A DNA stretch of 48,474 nucleotides, from assembly GCA_046155605.1 (NCBI GenBank), contig JBJXFQ010000006.1, positions 1-48,474 on the forward strand, given 5' to 3'. A program made the position numbers and the translations under genes. The notes under the pieces are model-generated. The model had not been told where the DNA came from and searched no databases. It saw only the letters and a list, made by a program, of their open reading frames with translations. This document shows, piece by piece, positions 23,963-31,780 of the stretch. Origin of the DNA: JAEUIZ01 sp046155605 (GTDB taxonomy: Bacteria > Planctomycetota > Phycisphaerae > Phycisphaerales > UBA1924). Positions within the stretch are counted from its first letter, which is position 1. Each line of letters begins with the position of its first letter.

Positions 23963-24367
23963 GGTGGTGGCTCCTGGCCTCAGTGAGTGCGGCTTGATGT
24001 TTGTGTTTTGATCGGCACACAGCGGGGGCGTGCGGGCGAAACAATAGGATGGAGTTTTGATGGAGTCGTGGAGAGTTGCTTCGACGCGAAGCACAGGATT
24101 GTTCTAGGACGCTTTGGCCGAAAATTACGCACCAACGGTGTTCAGGTTCGTATTTTATAAGACCTTTCACCTGTGTCGATCGCATTTTGCTAGGCACTTG
24201 GTTCGAGAATTTCGTGGCGGGCGGAAAGTTTTTTTGTCTGATCGTTGGCATTTCCTCAGGCTTGTGGCACCTTTGTGTGTCGTCCCTGAACGAGCCGTTC
24301 GTTCCGGGGCTGCACAAGCGTGTCCAGGGAAATCGGTTCCCCAAAAAAAGTTTGAGGAGAAGGCGTT
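23963..24367. other. Long AT-richer leader region between mdh and the tandem secreted-protein genes
   Basis: No gene is supported. The stretch is less GC-rich than its surroundings, with T runs and a TATTTTATAAG segment near 24150-24160 that could serve as a -10 for the gene at 24368. The last 40 bases contain the near-palindrome shared with the second paralogue and a GAGGAGAAG ribosome site. The mdh promoter should also lie here, but no convincing box pair was found. Confidence 0.5.
24327..24341 (+). promoter_or_regulatory. Conserved 5'-leader near-palindrome of the first secreted paralogue
   Basis: GGGAA-ATCGG-TTCCC lies 41 bases before the ATG at 24368. It corresponds to a perfect palindrome in the leader of the next paralogue (25520-25533), with the same GTGTC.AGGGAA context. 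It could be an operator or an mRNA hairpin. Confidence 0.45.
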
Positions 24368-25114
24368 ATGAAGACTCGTGCGATTCTGGCTCTGACGGCT
24401 GTTGCTGGCCTGGCTTCCGTGGCGAATGCTCAGGAGACGATCACCTATGCCGTGACGTTCAGCGAGGTTCTCGCTGGTTCGGCCAACCCCGGCAACGGCA
24501 ACGGCGTGATCGATCCGGGTGAGGGCGTCCGCTTCGCCATCCGTGCGACGATCGCCCCCGGCATCGGTTCGACCGCCACGTACACCCCGCCCCCGCCCCC
24601 CGGCACCGGCACCATCGCCGGCCTCGGTTCGATCTTCCTCGACCTGATCGGCACCAACTTCAACGGTGGCACCTGGTCGACCATCACTCGCAACGCCGCG
24701 ACGAACCCCGGTGGCATCGCTGGTGGCGGCAACTGGACACTGGGCGCGCCAGGCACGGGTCAGGCTAATGGCGACATCACCGCCGTCCAGGCCGGTCAGT
24801 TCGTTCTCCCGGGCAGCACGGCCAACAGCCTGAACCCGATCGGGAACATCTGGCGCGGAACGTGGACTCCCTCCAACTACACCGGCCGCACCGTGTCGCT
24901 CGCTGCGGTCGCTGCCGCGGCTGCTGGTATGAACCACAGTTCGATCCTGATCCAGTACGGCGTTGACGCGAACGGCGACCCGCAGTACGTCGGCAAGTTC
25001 ATCGGTGGCTCTTTCGGTGGTTCCGGCAACATCCAGATCGCTCCCGCCCCGTCGAGCCTCGCGCTCCTCGGCCTCGGTGCCCTGGCTGCTGGCCGCCGCC
25101 GTCGGGCTCGCTAA
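24368..25114 (+). CDS. Secreted protein with PEP-CTERM-like tail, tandem paralogue 1
   Basis: The 248-residue product has a signal peptide (KTRAILALTAVAGLASVANA, cleavage before Q). An acidic-loop motif, GNGNGVIDPGEGVRF, could bind calcium, and a Pro-rich TYTPPPPPGTGTIAGLGS and Gly-rich body follow. The tail is APAPSSLALLGLGALAAGRRRR. It is clearly paralogous to the next gene along its entire length, including leader and ribosome site (GAGGAGAAGGCGTT-ATG). The body has no known catalytic domain. Strong ribosome site, C-ending codons and its own terminator suggest high expression. Surface or extracellular location is inferred from signal and tail. Confidence 0.85.
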   Translation: MKTRAILALTAVAGLASVANAQETITYAVTFSEVLAGSANPGNGNGVIDPGEGVRFAIRATIAPGIGSTATYTPPPPPGTGTIAGLGSIFLDLIGTNFNGGTWSTITRNAATNPGGIAGGGNWTLGAPGTGQANGDITAVQAGQFVLPGSTANSLNPIGNIWRGTWTPSNYTGRTVSLAAVAAAAAGMNHSSILIQYGVDANGDPQYVGKFIGGSFGGSGNIQIAPAPSSLALLGLGALAAGRRRRAR

Positions 25115-25148
25115 TCCTCACACGCTGAGGAACTCGGTTTAACCTGCG

Positions 25149-25185
25149 ATCCCCGCCCGCTCAACGGGCGGGGATTGTCATTTTT
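25149..25185 (+). terminator. Rho-independent terminator of secreted paralogue 1
   Basis: A perfect 11-bp stem, ATCCCCGCCCG (25149-25159) with CGGGCGGGGAT (25165-25175), is followed by TGTCATTTTT, 34 bases after the stop codon. Confidence 0.85.
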
Positions 25186-25189
25186 CAGC

Positions 25190-25221
25190 GAGGCGGCGAG
25201 GCAGTGAGGCGGCGAGGCAGT
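25190..25221. repeat. 16-bp tandem duplication
   Basis: GAGGCGGCGAGGCAGT occurs twice in direct succession (25190-25205 and 25206-25221), right after the terminator of paralogue 1. No function is evident. The rest of 25222-25440 has no supported gene. Confidence 0.8.
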
Positions 25222-25440
25222 GATTCAGCGTCAAATGGGTGCGAACAGACGCACCTTCAACTGGGGAGGCGCAAGTTGCGGCCTGCTGTGCCAGAACTGG
25301 GGGCAAAAACGTGGGCCCGGGCTTGGTAAAAGACCCCAATCGGAGGCTGAATATGGGCATCGGAAGGGTTGCGATTGGTGTCTGGAAGGGGTGGAGCAAA
25401 AAAAAAGTGATTGGAAACTGGTTTTTTTGAAAACTACCCC

Positions 25441-25468
25441 TTGCGGAGACTGGAGAACGTGGTATCCT
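25441..25468 (+). promoter_or_regulatory. Putative promoter of secreted paralogue 2
   Basis: TTGCGG (25441-25446), a 16-base spacer and TATCCT (25463-25468) follow an A/T-run-rich stretch (25398-25430). The predicted transcript would start about 80 bases before the ATG and include the 25520 palindrome. A similar TTGCGG box precedes the secreted-protein gene at 39474. Confidence 0.45.
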
Positions 25469-25519
25469 GTGCCCGGCTGGGAGTGAGGCGTTTCGCTCCA
25501 AGTCGATTCTGCGTGTCAA

Positions 25520-25533
25520 GGGAACCGGTTCCC
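25520..25533 (+). promoter_or_regulatory. Perfect 14-bp palindrome in the leader of secreted paralogue 2
   Basis: GGGAACCGGTTCCC lies 36 bases before ATG 25556, between the putative promoter and the ribosome site. It is conserved, with one added base and changes in the centre, in the leader of paralogue 1. Confidence 0.5.
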
Positions 25534-25555
25534 GTTTCTGTGAGGAGAAGGCGTT

Positions 25556-26305
25556 ATGAAGACTCGTGCAGTTCTTGGTCTCGTGGCGGCGGCTGGTCTT
25601 GCGACCGTGGCCAATGCTCAGGAAAACATCACCTACACCATCACGTTCAGCGAGTGCCTCGCGAACACGGCCGGCACGCCCGGCAATGGTAACGGCTTCA
25701 TCGATCCGGGTGAGGGCGTTCGGGTTGCGGTCCGTGCGACCGTCAACCCCGGCATCGGCGCCCCGACGACCTATAGCCCGCCCCCGCCTCCCGGCACGGG
25801 CACCATCGCGGCCCTCGGTTCGGTCTTCTTCGACCTGATCGGCAGCAGCCTCAACGGCGGCACCTGGTCGAACATCGGCCGTAACGCGGCTAGCAACCCC
25901 GGCGGTATCGTCGGCGGCGGCAACTGGACCCTCGGCGGTGGCGGTACGGGCCAGGTCAGCGGCGACCTGTTCGCTGCTCAGGCTGGTCAGTTCGTTCTCC
26001 CCGGCTCGACGGCCAACAGCCTGAACCCGATCGGGAACATCTGGCGTGGCACGTGGAACCCCAGCAACTACACCAGCCGCGCCGCTTCGATCGCGATCGT
26101 CGGCGCTGCGGCTGCCGCTGGCAACCACAGTTCCGTCCTCGTCCAGTACGGCCTCGATGCGAACGGCGACCCCCAGTACGTCGCTAAGTTCGTCCAGGGC
26201 GTCTTCGCCGCCACCGGCGCGATCAACATCCAGCCCGCTCCGTCGAGCCTCGCGCTCCTCGGCCTCGGCGCCCTGGTTGGTGGCCGTCGCCGTCGTCAGC
26301 GCTAA
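25556..26305 (+). CDS. Secreted protein with PEP-CTERM-like tail, tandem paralogue 2
   Basis: The 249-residue product aligns with the preceding protein from the first residue to the last: same KTRA..ANAQE signal peptide, GNGNGFIDPGEGVRV loop, SPPPPPGTGTIAALGS, NNP/TNPGGI-GGGNWTLG and QAGQFVLPGSTANSLNPIGN blocks. The tail APSSLALLGLGALVGGRRRR is also shared. The central blocks are nearly identical, while the regions around residues 25-35 and 200-225 differ. A recent tandem duplication under purifying selection fits. The ribosome site GAGGAGAAGGCGTT is identical to that of paralogue 1. Function unknown. Confidence 0.85.
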   Translation: MKTRAVLGLVAAAGLATVANAQENITYTITFSECLANTAGTPGNGNGFIDPGEGVRVAVRATVNPGIGAPTTYSPPPPPGTGTIAALGSVFFDLIGSSLNGGTWSNIGRNAASNPGGIVGGGNWTLGGGGTGQVSGDLFAAQAGQFVLPGSTANSLNPIGNIWRGTWNPSNYTSRAASIAIVGAAAAAGNHSSVLVQYGLDANGDPQYVAKFVQGVFAATGAINIQPAPSSLALLGLGALVGGRRRRQR

Positions 26306-26346
26306 GTTCTGCTGCTAATCGCTGAACCTTTCAGCGACTGAACCTC

Positions 26347-26383
26347 AACCCACCGTTCGGGAAGCCGGACGGTGGGTTTTTTA
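26347..26383 (+). terminator. Rho-independent terminator of secreted paralogue 2
   Basis: A perfect 10-bp stem, AACCCACCGT (26347-26356) with ACGGTGGGTT (26369-26378), is followed by TTTTATT, 41 bases after the stop codon. Confidence 0.85.
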
Positions 26384-26560
26384 TTGCGCAAAGGTCGCAC
26401 GCCGATCGTTTGATTCGAAACGAGCAACCCTGGCCGGATTCGCTTGTGGGTGCTCGCTGCGGCAAGCCGATTGCGTTCAGTGTTCATATTGGGTATTCTT
26501 GTTGGTATCTTGTTACTGTCCGAAAGGACGGTCGTCGCCATCCCATGAGGAGAACCACGC

Positions 26561-27451
26561 ATGAACATGCTTGTGAGTCAGGGTTTGAAAGCGATTCTGG
26601 TGTGCATCACGGCTATCGCCGCGATCGTGCAGGCCGGATGTTCGAGCGGAAGTCTGCAACTGGAACCCGGAACCACTGCCTATGCAGGCTCAAGCGTTGA
26701 CCAGCATGAGCTCTGGATCGAACGGCAGCTGTCTGGCTCGGCATCCAATGCCGTGGACATCGAGTCCGCAAGGGGCAAGGGATCGACACGGTTCGAGAAG
26801 ATCAAGGTCTATGTGGATCCGCCGGTGATCGAGGACTTGTCGAGGTCCAAGGTGGTCTACACGTCCGAGGAGCTGCGCAGCCTGTTGGAGAGGGGGACAA
26901 GCGACTCAATCACGCAGTTCAGCCGGTTCGAGCGGGTGGTGAGCCGAGAGAGGGCGCAACTGATCGTGGCGGCCCGACTGGTGAGCGTGAACGCGTGGGC
27001 GGACACCTTCATGAAAAAAGACGAGGCCAACAGTCTTTTGGGCAGGCCGGGAGAGCGAGTGGCGTCGGAGGTCTCGGAAAGGGTCAGCCGTGAGGCGATC
27101 GATTGCAACGTCACGGTCTCGTTCAGCCGGCCTGATGGGACGGTCTTCACGTCGGCGACGGCATTGGGCCGGCTTGTCGGGACTAAAGGCGTTGCCATCA
27201 CATCCGCGGACTACATATCGGCGGGCGGTCGTGGCGGCAAGGGCAAGTCGTACCTCGAAGCCACGAATGCGAAACTCAATGATGAGGAGGTAAAGCGGTC
27301 CTTGCAGGCCGCGGTTGATGGGGCCTTGGCCGTAGCGATCCTGCGTGAGCTTGATCGTGATCTCTGGGAGAAAGCGGACGCGAGCTACTATCGCCGCGTG
27401 CGGTCAGGCGTCAACTCGGCGGAGAGCCGGGCGGAAGGCAAGGGCGAATAA
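26561..27451 (+). CDS. Predicted lipoprotein of unknown function
   Basis: The 296-residue product has a signal peptide and lipobox VQAGC (C27). The mature protein alternates strands and helices: FEKIKVYVDPPVIED, LLERGTSDSITQFSRFERVV, AQLIVAARLVSVNAW and IDCNVTVSFSRPDGTVFTSA. The order resembles the CsgG/LpoB-like periplasmic fold, in which a FERVV-type helix precedes long strands, but no decisive motif is seen. The C-terminal helix (KRSLQAAVDGALAVAILREL) may pack on it. GAGGAGAACC lies before ATG 26561. Single gene, convergent with apt. Confidence 0.75.
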   Translation: MNMLVSQGLKAILVCITAIAAIVQAGCSSGSLQLEPGTTAYAGSSVDQHELWIERQLSGSASNAVDIESARGKGSTRFEKIKVYVDPPVIEDLSRSKVVYTSEELRSLLERGTSDSITQFSRFERVVSRERAQLIVAARLVSVNAWADTFMKKDEANSLLGRPGERVASEVSERVSREAIDCNVTVSFSRPDGTVFTSATALGRLVGTKGVAITSADYISAGGRGGKGKSYLEATNAKLNDEEVKRSLQAAVDGALAVAILRELDRDLWEKADASYYRRVRSGVNSAESRAEGKGE

Positions 27452-27493
27452 GGTGATCGGCCATGGAAGCGGAACGAAGCTTGGGCCAACACT

Positions 27494-28015
27494 TCAGGCG
27501 TACCTGAGAACCGCGTGAAAGGTGTCGAGGCGCGCGAGCCGATCGCGTCCGCGAAGGCTTTGCAGCTCGATGAGGACCGTGATGCCTACAAGGCTGGCCT
27601 TGGCATGCTTCAACAATTCGACGCAGGCGGTGAGCGTGCCGCCGGTGGCGAGGAGATCGTCCACGAGCAGGACGCGCTGGCCGGGGCGGATGGCGTCGCG
27701 GTGGATTTCGAGGCGATCGCGGCCGTATTCGAGTGCGTAATCGACGGCATGGACCGGGAGCGGGAGTTTGCCAGGCTTACGGACGGGGACGAAGCCGCAG
27801 GAGAGTGCCTGGGCGATGGCTGTTCCGAAGATGAAGCCGCGGGACTCGGCACCGACGACGAGTTCGACGCCCATGCCGCGGAAGGGATTGGCCATGAGTT
27901 CGACGGCGAGGGCGAGGCCGCGCGGGTCGGCAAGGAGCGGGGTGAAGTCCTTGAAGACGATGCCGGGCTTGGGGAAGTCAGGGACATCGCGGATGAGCGG
28001 GAGAAGTTGAAGCAT
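27494..28015 (-). CDS. apt: Adenine phosphoribosyltransferase
   Basis: Apt converts adenine and PRPP to AMP in purine salvage. The 173-residue product has the family blocks IRDVPDFPKPGIVFKDFTPLL, VVGAESRGFIFG, VRKPGKLP and the PRPP loop VLLVDDLLATGGTL. Length is standard. ATG 28015 is chosen because conserved sequence begins there; open frame upstream passes through palindromic repeats and is not coding. No ribosome site of note is visible. The gene is divergent from groES-like, with 205 bases of repeat-rich sequence between. Confidence 0.94.
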   Translation of the reverse strand: MLQLLPLIRDVPDFPKPGIVFKDFTPLLADPRGLALAVELMANPFRGMGVELVVGAESRGFIFGTAIAQALSCGFVPVRKPGKLPLPVHAVDYALEYGRDRLEIHRDAIRPGQRVLLVDDLLATGGTLTACVELLKHAKASLVGITVLIELQSLRGRDRLARLDTFHAVLRYA

Positions 28016-28081
28016 GGGCTGAGATCCTGAACGAGGCGGTGGAACCGGGCGCTGACGACAAAGGTGAGGCTGAATCTGCCG

Positions 28082-28200
28082 GGTAGGGGCGGCGTGCCCT
28101 GGAGCACCGACTTTGAAGCGGAGTCGGTGGCACGGAGAGAAGAATCGACGGGGACCGTCGATGTACCCAAGAGCCGCCCCGGAGGGGCGGGGTACCCAAT
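28082..28200. repeat. Composite GC-rich palindromic repeat, family 2, copy b
   Basis: Three hairpins lie in a row. The first is CACCGACT/AGTCGGTG (28105-28129). The second is ATCGACGG-GGA-CCGTCGAT (28144-28162). The third is CCGCCCC-GGA-GGGGCGG (28174-28190), framed by TGTACCCAAGAG and GGTACCCA. The second hairpin with its GAAGA leader recurs at 32382-32407, the third at 22955-22986. The element fills the gap between apt and groES-like. Confidence 0.75.
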
Positions 28201-28220
28201 AGGGCACTAGAATACTCGCA

Positions 28221-28559
28221 ATGACCAACCCCACGCCGTCAAGGAAGTCGGGATCGGGGCTGGAGACCGTGGAGCCGATCGGGAAGCGTGTGCTCATTCG
28301 CAAGGATGAGGACAAGAAGCAGACCAAGAGCGGGATCCACCTGCCGGACAAGATCGAGATTCCCACGCTGACGGGGCGGGTGGTGGCGGTCTCGGCGCAG
28401 GTGGAAAAGGACGAGAACTACCCGATCGAGCGATACGACCGAGTGCTCTTCAACCCGAAGCAGGCGATCCCGGTGGACTTCGAGGGGGACAATCGGCTGT
28501 TCGTCGTGCCGGTGGAGGACGTGGTGGCGGTGTTCCGGCGTGATGGCGAGGCGTCGTAG
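28221..28559 (+). CDS. GroES-like co-chaperonin
   Basis: The 112-residue product matches the Cpn10 fold: VEPIGKRVLIRKDEDKKQTK, SGIHLPDKIEIPTLTGRVVA with the mobile loop, VSAQVEKDENYPIERYDRVL, and FVVPVEDVVAVF. Canonical GroES caps GroEL and is about 95 residues; this one has a 15-residue polar N-terminal extension, and its loop lacks the usual E-K-P ending exactly. No groEL lies nearby, so it is probably an additional paralogue rather than the main groES. It directly abuts aroA (stop TAG, then GTG). Confidence 0.85.
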   Translation: MTNPTPSRKSGSGLETVEPIGKRVLIRKDEDKKQTKSGIHLPDKIEIPTLTGRVVAVSAQVEKDENYPIERYDRVLFNPKQAIPVDFEGDNRLFVVPVEDVVAVFRRDGEAS

Positions 28560-29933
28560 GTGGCGATGCCGATGGAAAGCCTGCCCGATCCGATGCCGAT
28601 CCGCTACTGGGAGGCGGGGTCGCCGGCGTTCTCGGCGCGGGTACGGCCGCCGGGCTCCAAGAGCGTGACGAATCGGGCGATCCTGCTGGCGGCGCTCTCG
28701 CGCGGGCGATCGGTGCTGGTGCGGCCGCTGCTGCACGCGGACGATGCGGAGCGGATGATCGCGGGCGTGCGCGCGCTCGGGGCGGCGGTGCGCGAGACGG
28801 CCGAGGGCGACCTGGAGATCGAGGGCGTGGGCGGGCGCTGGCCTGGCGGGAGTGGCGGCGTGCGGCTCGATCTGGGCAACTCGGGGACGGCGACGCGGTT
28901 TCTGGCAGCGGCGGCGCTGCTGGCGCCGGGGCCAGTGACGATCGACGGCAACGAACGGATGCGGCAGAGGCCGATCGGAGAGTTGGCGGGCGCGCTGGAG
29001 TCGCTTGGAGCGGTGGTGGAGTATGGGGGCGAGGCAGGGATGCCGCCGTTGACGATTACGCCACCGGCGCGGCTGGCGGAGTCGGCGACGGTGGAGTTGC
29101 CGACGACGGTGTCGAGCCAGTTTGTGTCGGCGTTGCTGCTGGTGGGGCCGTTTCTGCCGGGGGGGCTGACGCTCTCGCTGCGGGGGCCGATCACGAGCCG
29201 GTCGTATGTGATGATGACGGTGGGGTTGCTGGATCAGTTGGGCGCGATCGTGAAAACGACGGAGTCGCTGTCGTTGATCCGCGTGGGGGGCGTCGGCGGC
29301 GGACTGGCTGCGTTCCGTCTGCTGGTCGAGCCGGATGCGAGCGGGGCGACGTATTTCTGGGCGGCGGCGGCGCTGCGGGCGGGGGCGGTGTGTCGGGTCG
29401 ATGGTCTGGACGCGCGGTCGATGCAGGGGGACGCGAACTTTCCGGACTTGTTGTCGCGCATGGGGGCGGCGGTGCTGCGCGAGGAGGGTGAGTCGCCGAG
29501 CATCGGGGTGCGCGGGCCGGTCTCGCTGACGCCGATCATGGCGGATTTGTCGCTGATGCCGGACGCGGCGATGACGCTGGCGGCGGTGGCGAGTTTCGCG
29601 AAGGGGATGTCGGTGTTGCGCGGGCTGCGGACGCTCCGCGTGAAGGAGACGGACCGGATCGCGGCGCTGGAGAAGGAACTGGCGAAGGTTGGCGTGAAGG
29701 TGGAGGGGCAGGTGCTGGGGGATTCGGATTCGATCACGATCACGCCGCCCAAGGGGGGGATCGATTGCTCGTCGGGGGTGCCGCGGGTGGAGTTTGAGAC
29801 GTACGACGACCATCGGATGGCGATGTCATTGGCGCTGATCGGGCTGCGGAGGCCGAACGTGTGGGTGAAGAACCCGGGATGCGTGGGGAAGACGTATCCG
29901 GAGTTCTGGAGGGATTTGGGGATGTTGGGGTAG
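28560..29933 (+). CDS. aroA: 3-phosphoshikimate 1-carboxyvinyltransferase (EPSP synthase)
   Basis: AroA joins PEP to shikimate-3-phosphate in aromatic amino-acid synthesis. The 457-residue product has the two-domain family pattern: PPGSKSVTNRAILLAALS, LGNSGTATRFL, DGNERMRQRPIGEL, TTVSSQFVSALLL, RTLRVKETDRIAALEKEL, ETYDDHRMAMS and the terminal GKTYPEFW. Shikimate-phosphate and PEP binding residues in these motifs are all present. The start may be GTG 28560, ATG 28566 or ATG 28572; the first abuts the groES-like stop, so coupling is likely. Codon use matches its neighbours. Confidence 0.95.
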   Translation: MAMPMESLPDPMPIRYWEAGSPAFSARVRPPGSKSVTNRAILLAALSRGRSVLVRPLLHADDAERMIAGVRALGAAVRETAEGDLEIEGVGGRWPGGSGGVRLDLGNSGTATRFLAAAALLAPGPVTIDGNERMRQRPIGELAGALESLGAVVEYGGEAGMPPLTITPPARLAESATVELPTTVSSQFVSALLLVGPFLPGGLTLSLRGPITSRSYVMMTVGLLDQLGAIVKTTESLSLIRVGGVGGGLAAFRLLVEPDASGATYFWAAAALRAGAVCRVDGLDARSMQGDANFPDLLSRMGAAVLREEGESPSIGVRGPVSLTPIMADLSLMPDAAMTLAAVASFAKGMSVLRGLRTLRVKETDRIAALEKELAKVGVKVEGQVLGDSDSITITPPKGGIDCSSGVPRVEFETYDDHRMAMSLALIGLRRPNVWVKNPGCVGKTYPEFWRDLGMLG

Positions 29934-29965
29934 GGATCCGAGATGGCGAAGCGAAGGATGGAGCC

Positions 29966-30269
29966 ATGACACGCGCGACGGAAGAGTTGTTGGCGGCGGT
30001 GGAGCCGCTGGTGCGGCGATTATGCGAACGCGACCCGGAGATGGCGCGGTTTGTCGGCGCGTGCGGGCAGTGGTTGTCGGCACTGGCGACGGGGGGCTCG
30101 TCGTCGGAGGCTGGCGCGTGTGGGAATGGTGCGGGAGCAAAGGGAACTGGGGCGAACGGTGCCGTCGGAGGCGCGCCGGCCGGCGCGGGTGCCGGAGGCG
30201 GGGCGTCGGCAACGGGCGCGGCGGGTTCGGGCGCGAGCGCTGGTGCGTCATCGGGGGATGATGGGGTAG
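29966..30269 (+). pseudogene. Displaced N-terminal part of the DUF2325-like gene
   Basis: ATG 29966 opens a frame reading TRATEELLAAVEPLVRRLCE and RDPEMARFVGACGQWLSALA with strong G/C-ending codons. Near the GGGGGG run at 30091-30096 the codon bias moves to the frame of the downstream gene (..RLARVGMVREQRELGRTVPS..), and that frame meets an in-frame TAG at 30267-30269, just before the GTG at 30273. The simplest reading is one frameshift plus one stop within a once longer gene, or sequence errors at both places. Confidence 0.45.
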
Positions 30270-30272
30270 CGG

Positions 30273-31760
30273 GTGCGGCGGCAGGAGGTGCGGCTGCAGG
30301 AGGGATTGCTGGGAGCGAGGCTGGAATGGCTGCTGGGGGGTGGGGCGGCGGCATCCGGTGCGGCCGTCGGTGCTGCGGGTGGGGGAATGAGCGGCGCGGG
30401 GAGCGTGGTGCCGCGGCCGGTGGCGTCGGTGGCGTTGCGATTGGGCGACGCGCAGATCACGGTGCCGGTGTCAGGGACACGCGAGGAGATTGCGGCGGCG
30501 CAGCGGGCCACGCCGCCGGTGTCGGCCCCGCCGCGGGAGCGGAGCGCGTGGGAGCCTGTGGACCTCGGTGTAGTGGCGCAGCGGTGCAGCCTGAAGGCGC
30601 GGGCGTGCGAGGCGGCGGCGAAGCGCGCGCTGGCGACGACGCCGGACGAGCGCCGGCGGGCGCAGGAGCGTGTGGACGAGCTGATCCCCGCGGCCAAGGC
30701 GCTGCCTGACTGCTTCCTCTGGATGTTCAGCACGGACTATCGGGTAACACCGGCGGACCTGGGCGTGATGCGGCCATGCTTTGAGAACCTGGCGCTGGCG
30801 TGCGGGGTGGTGACGCGGACGCCGAAGAAGGACGTCGCGGAATATAAGGAGGCGGTGACGCTCCTGGCCGAGGCGCAGTCGGCGCTGCGGAAGGCGCTGC
30901 AGGACGGCTGGATCACGACGCCCGATCGCGACCAGAACGACGTGTTTTTCTGGCTGCGGAACGCGACGCAGACCGAGCGGATCTTTGTCGAGCGGCACAT
31001 GAAACTGGACGACCCGGCGGACCCCAAGCAGTGGGAGGGCCTGCGCGGGCGGCTGCAGGAGCTGGACCGCAAGTCGCGGGCGGGCGACAACCGATCACGT
31101 GAGGCGAAGAAGGCGCTGACGAAGTTACGATTCCACGCGGCGAAGATCGCTAACGCGCCGACAGAAGACCACGAGCACGACTGGAAGGTGGTTCAGGAAT
31201 CGGCGGCGAAACTGGGGGAGTATGGGATCGTGCCGGGGGATGATCGGCTTTCGGATGCGTTGGAGGATGTGCTGCGTGTGCCGGAGGCGAAGTGGGGCGT
31301 GCCGGAGGAAGGTCGCGGGGTGTTACGAGCGGTGCGGGAGCTGACCGAAGCGGAGAGCGAGGGAGAGGCCGGGGGAAGCAAGGCGCAGGCCGCGCGGACG
31401 GAGTCGGCGGCTGTCAAGCGCGTGCGGGAGTGGCTGCGAGGTCGTCGCGCGGTGCTGATCGGAGGGGAGCGGTATCCACACGCGGCGGCGCGAATCCAGC
31501 GGGATTTCGGGCTCGCGGAGTTGCACTGGCTGGAGTTGACCGAGCATGGCCGGACCGCGCCGATCCACCCGCCGATCGCTGACCCCGAGACGGCGGTGGT
31601 GTGGGCGGTGATCCGGCTGACAGGCCACCTGTTCATGGACGAGGCGGCAGAGGCGTGCCGGACGTATGGCAGGCCGCTGGTGAGGCTGCCGGGTGGCTAC
31701 AACCCGTCGCAGATCGCGGAGCAGACGATCGCGCAGGCGAGCGGAGCGTTTGGGGCGTAG
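30273..31760 (+). CDS. DUF2325-like protein, probably N-terminally truncated
   Basis: The 495-residue product begins at GTG with helical RRQEVRLQEGLLGARLEWLL, followed by a Gly/Ala linker and a long helical middle (LKARACEAAAKRALATTPDE.., KEAVTLLAEAQSALRKAL). It ends with a DUF2325-like domain: RRAVLIGGERYPHAAARIQR, DFGLAELHWLELTEH, TGHLFMDEAAEACRTYGRPL and VRLPGGYNPSQIAEQ. DUF2325 proteins are uncharacterised and have a Rossmann-like appearance. Because the sequence before the GTG continues in the same frame beyond a stop, with coding-type codons, this start may be secondary. The neighbours give no hint of function. Confidence 0.65.
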   Translation: MRRQEVRLQEGLLGARLEWLLGGGAAASGAAVGAAGGGMSGAGSVVPRPVASVALRLGDAQITVPVSGTREEIAAAQRATPPVSAPPRERSAWEPVDLGVVAQRCSLKARACEAAAKRALATTPDERRRAQERVDELIPAAKALPDCFLWMFSTDYRVTPADLGVMRPCFENLALACGVVTRTPKKDVAEYKEAVTLLAEAQSALRKALQDGWITTPDRDQNDVFFWLRNATQTERIFVERHMKLDDPADPKQWEGLRGRLQELDRKSRAGDNRSREAKKALTKLRFHAAKIANAPTEDHEHDWKVVQESAAKLGEYGIVPGDDRLSDALEDVLRVPEAKWGVPEEGRGVLRAVRELTEAESEGEAGGSKAQAARTESAAVKRVREWLRGRRAVLIGGERYPHAAARIQRDFGLAELHWLELTEHGRTAPIHPPIADPETAVVWAVIRLTGHLFMDEAAEACRTYGRPLVRLPGGYNPSQIAEQTIAQASGAFGA

Positions 31761-31780
31761 GGGGGCGAGTTCGTCGTCGA

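Noticed and set aside
25190..25221. 16-bp direct repeat as a regulatory element
   Set aside because: Only two copies, located just past a terminator, with no palindromic structure; a simple slippage duplication is sufficient.
28239..29813. A 524-codon minus-strand open frame opposite aroA
   Set aside because: Arg/His/Pro-rich composition is a shadow of aroA codons; aroA motifs on the other strand are complete.
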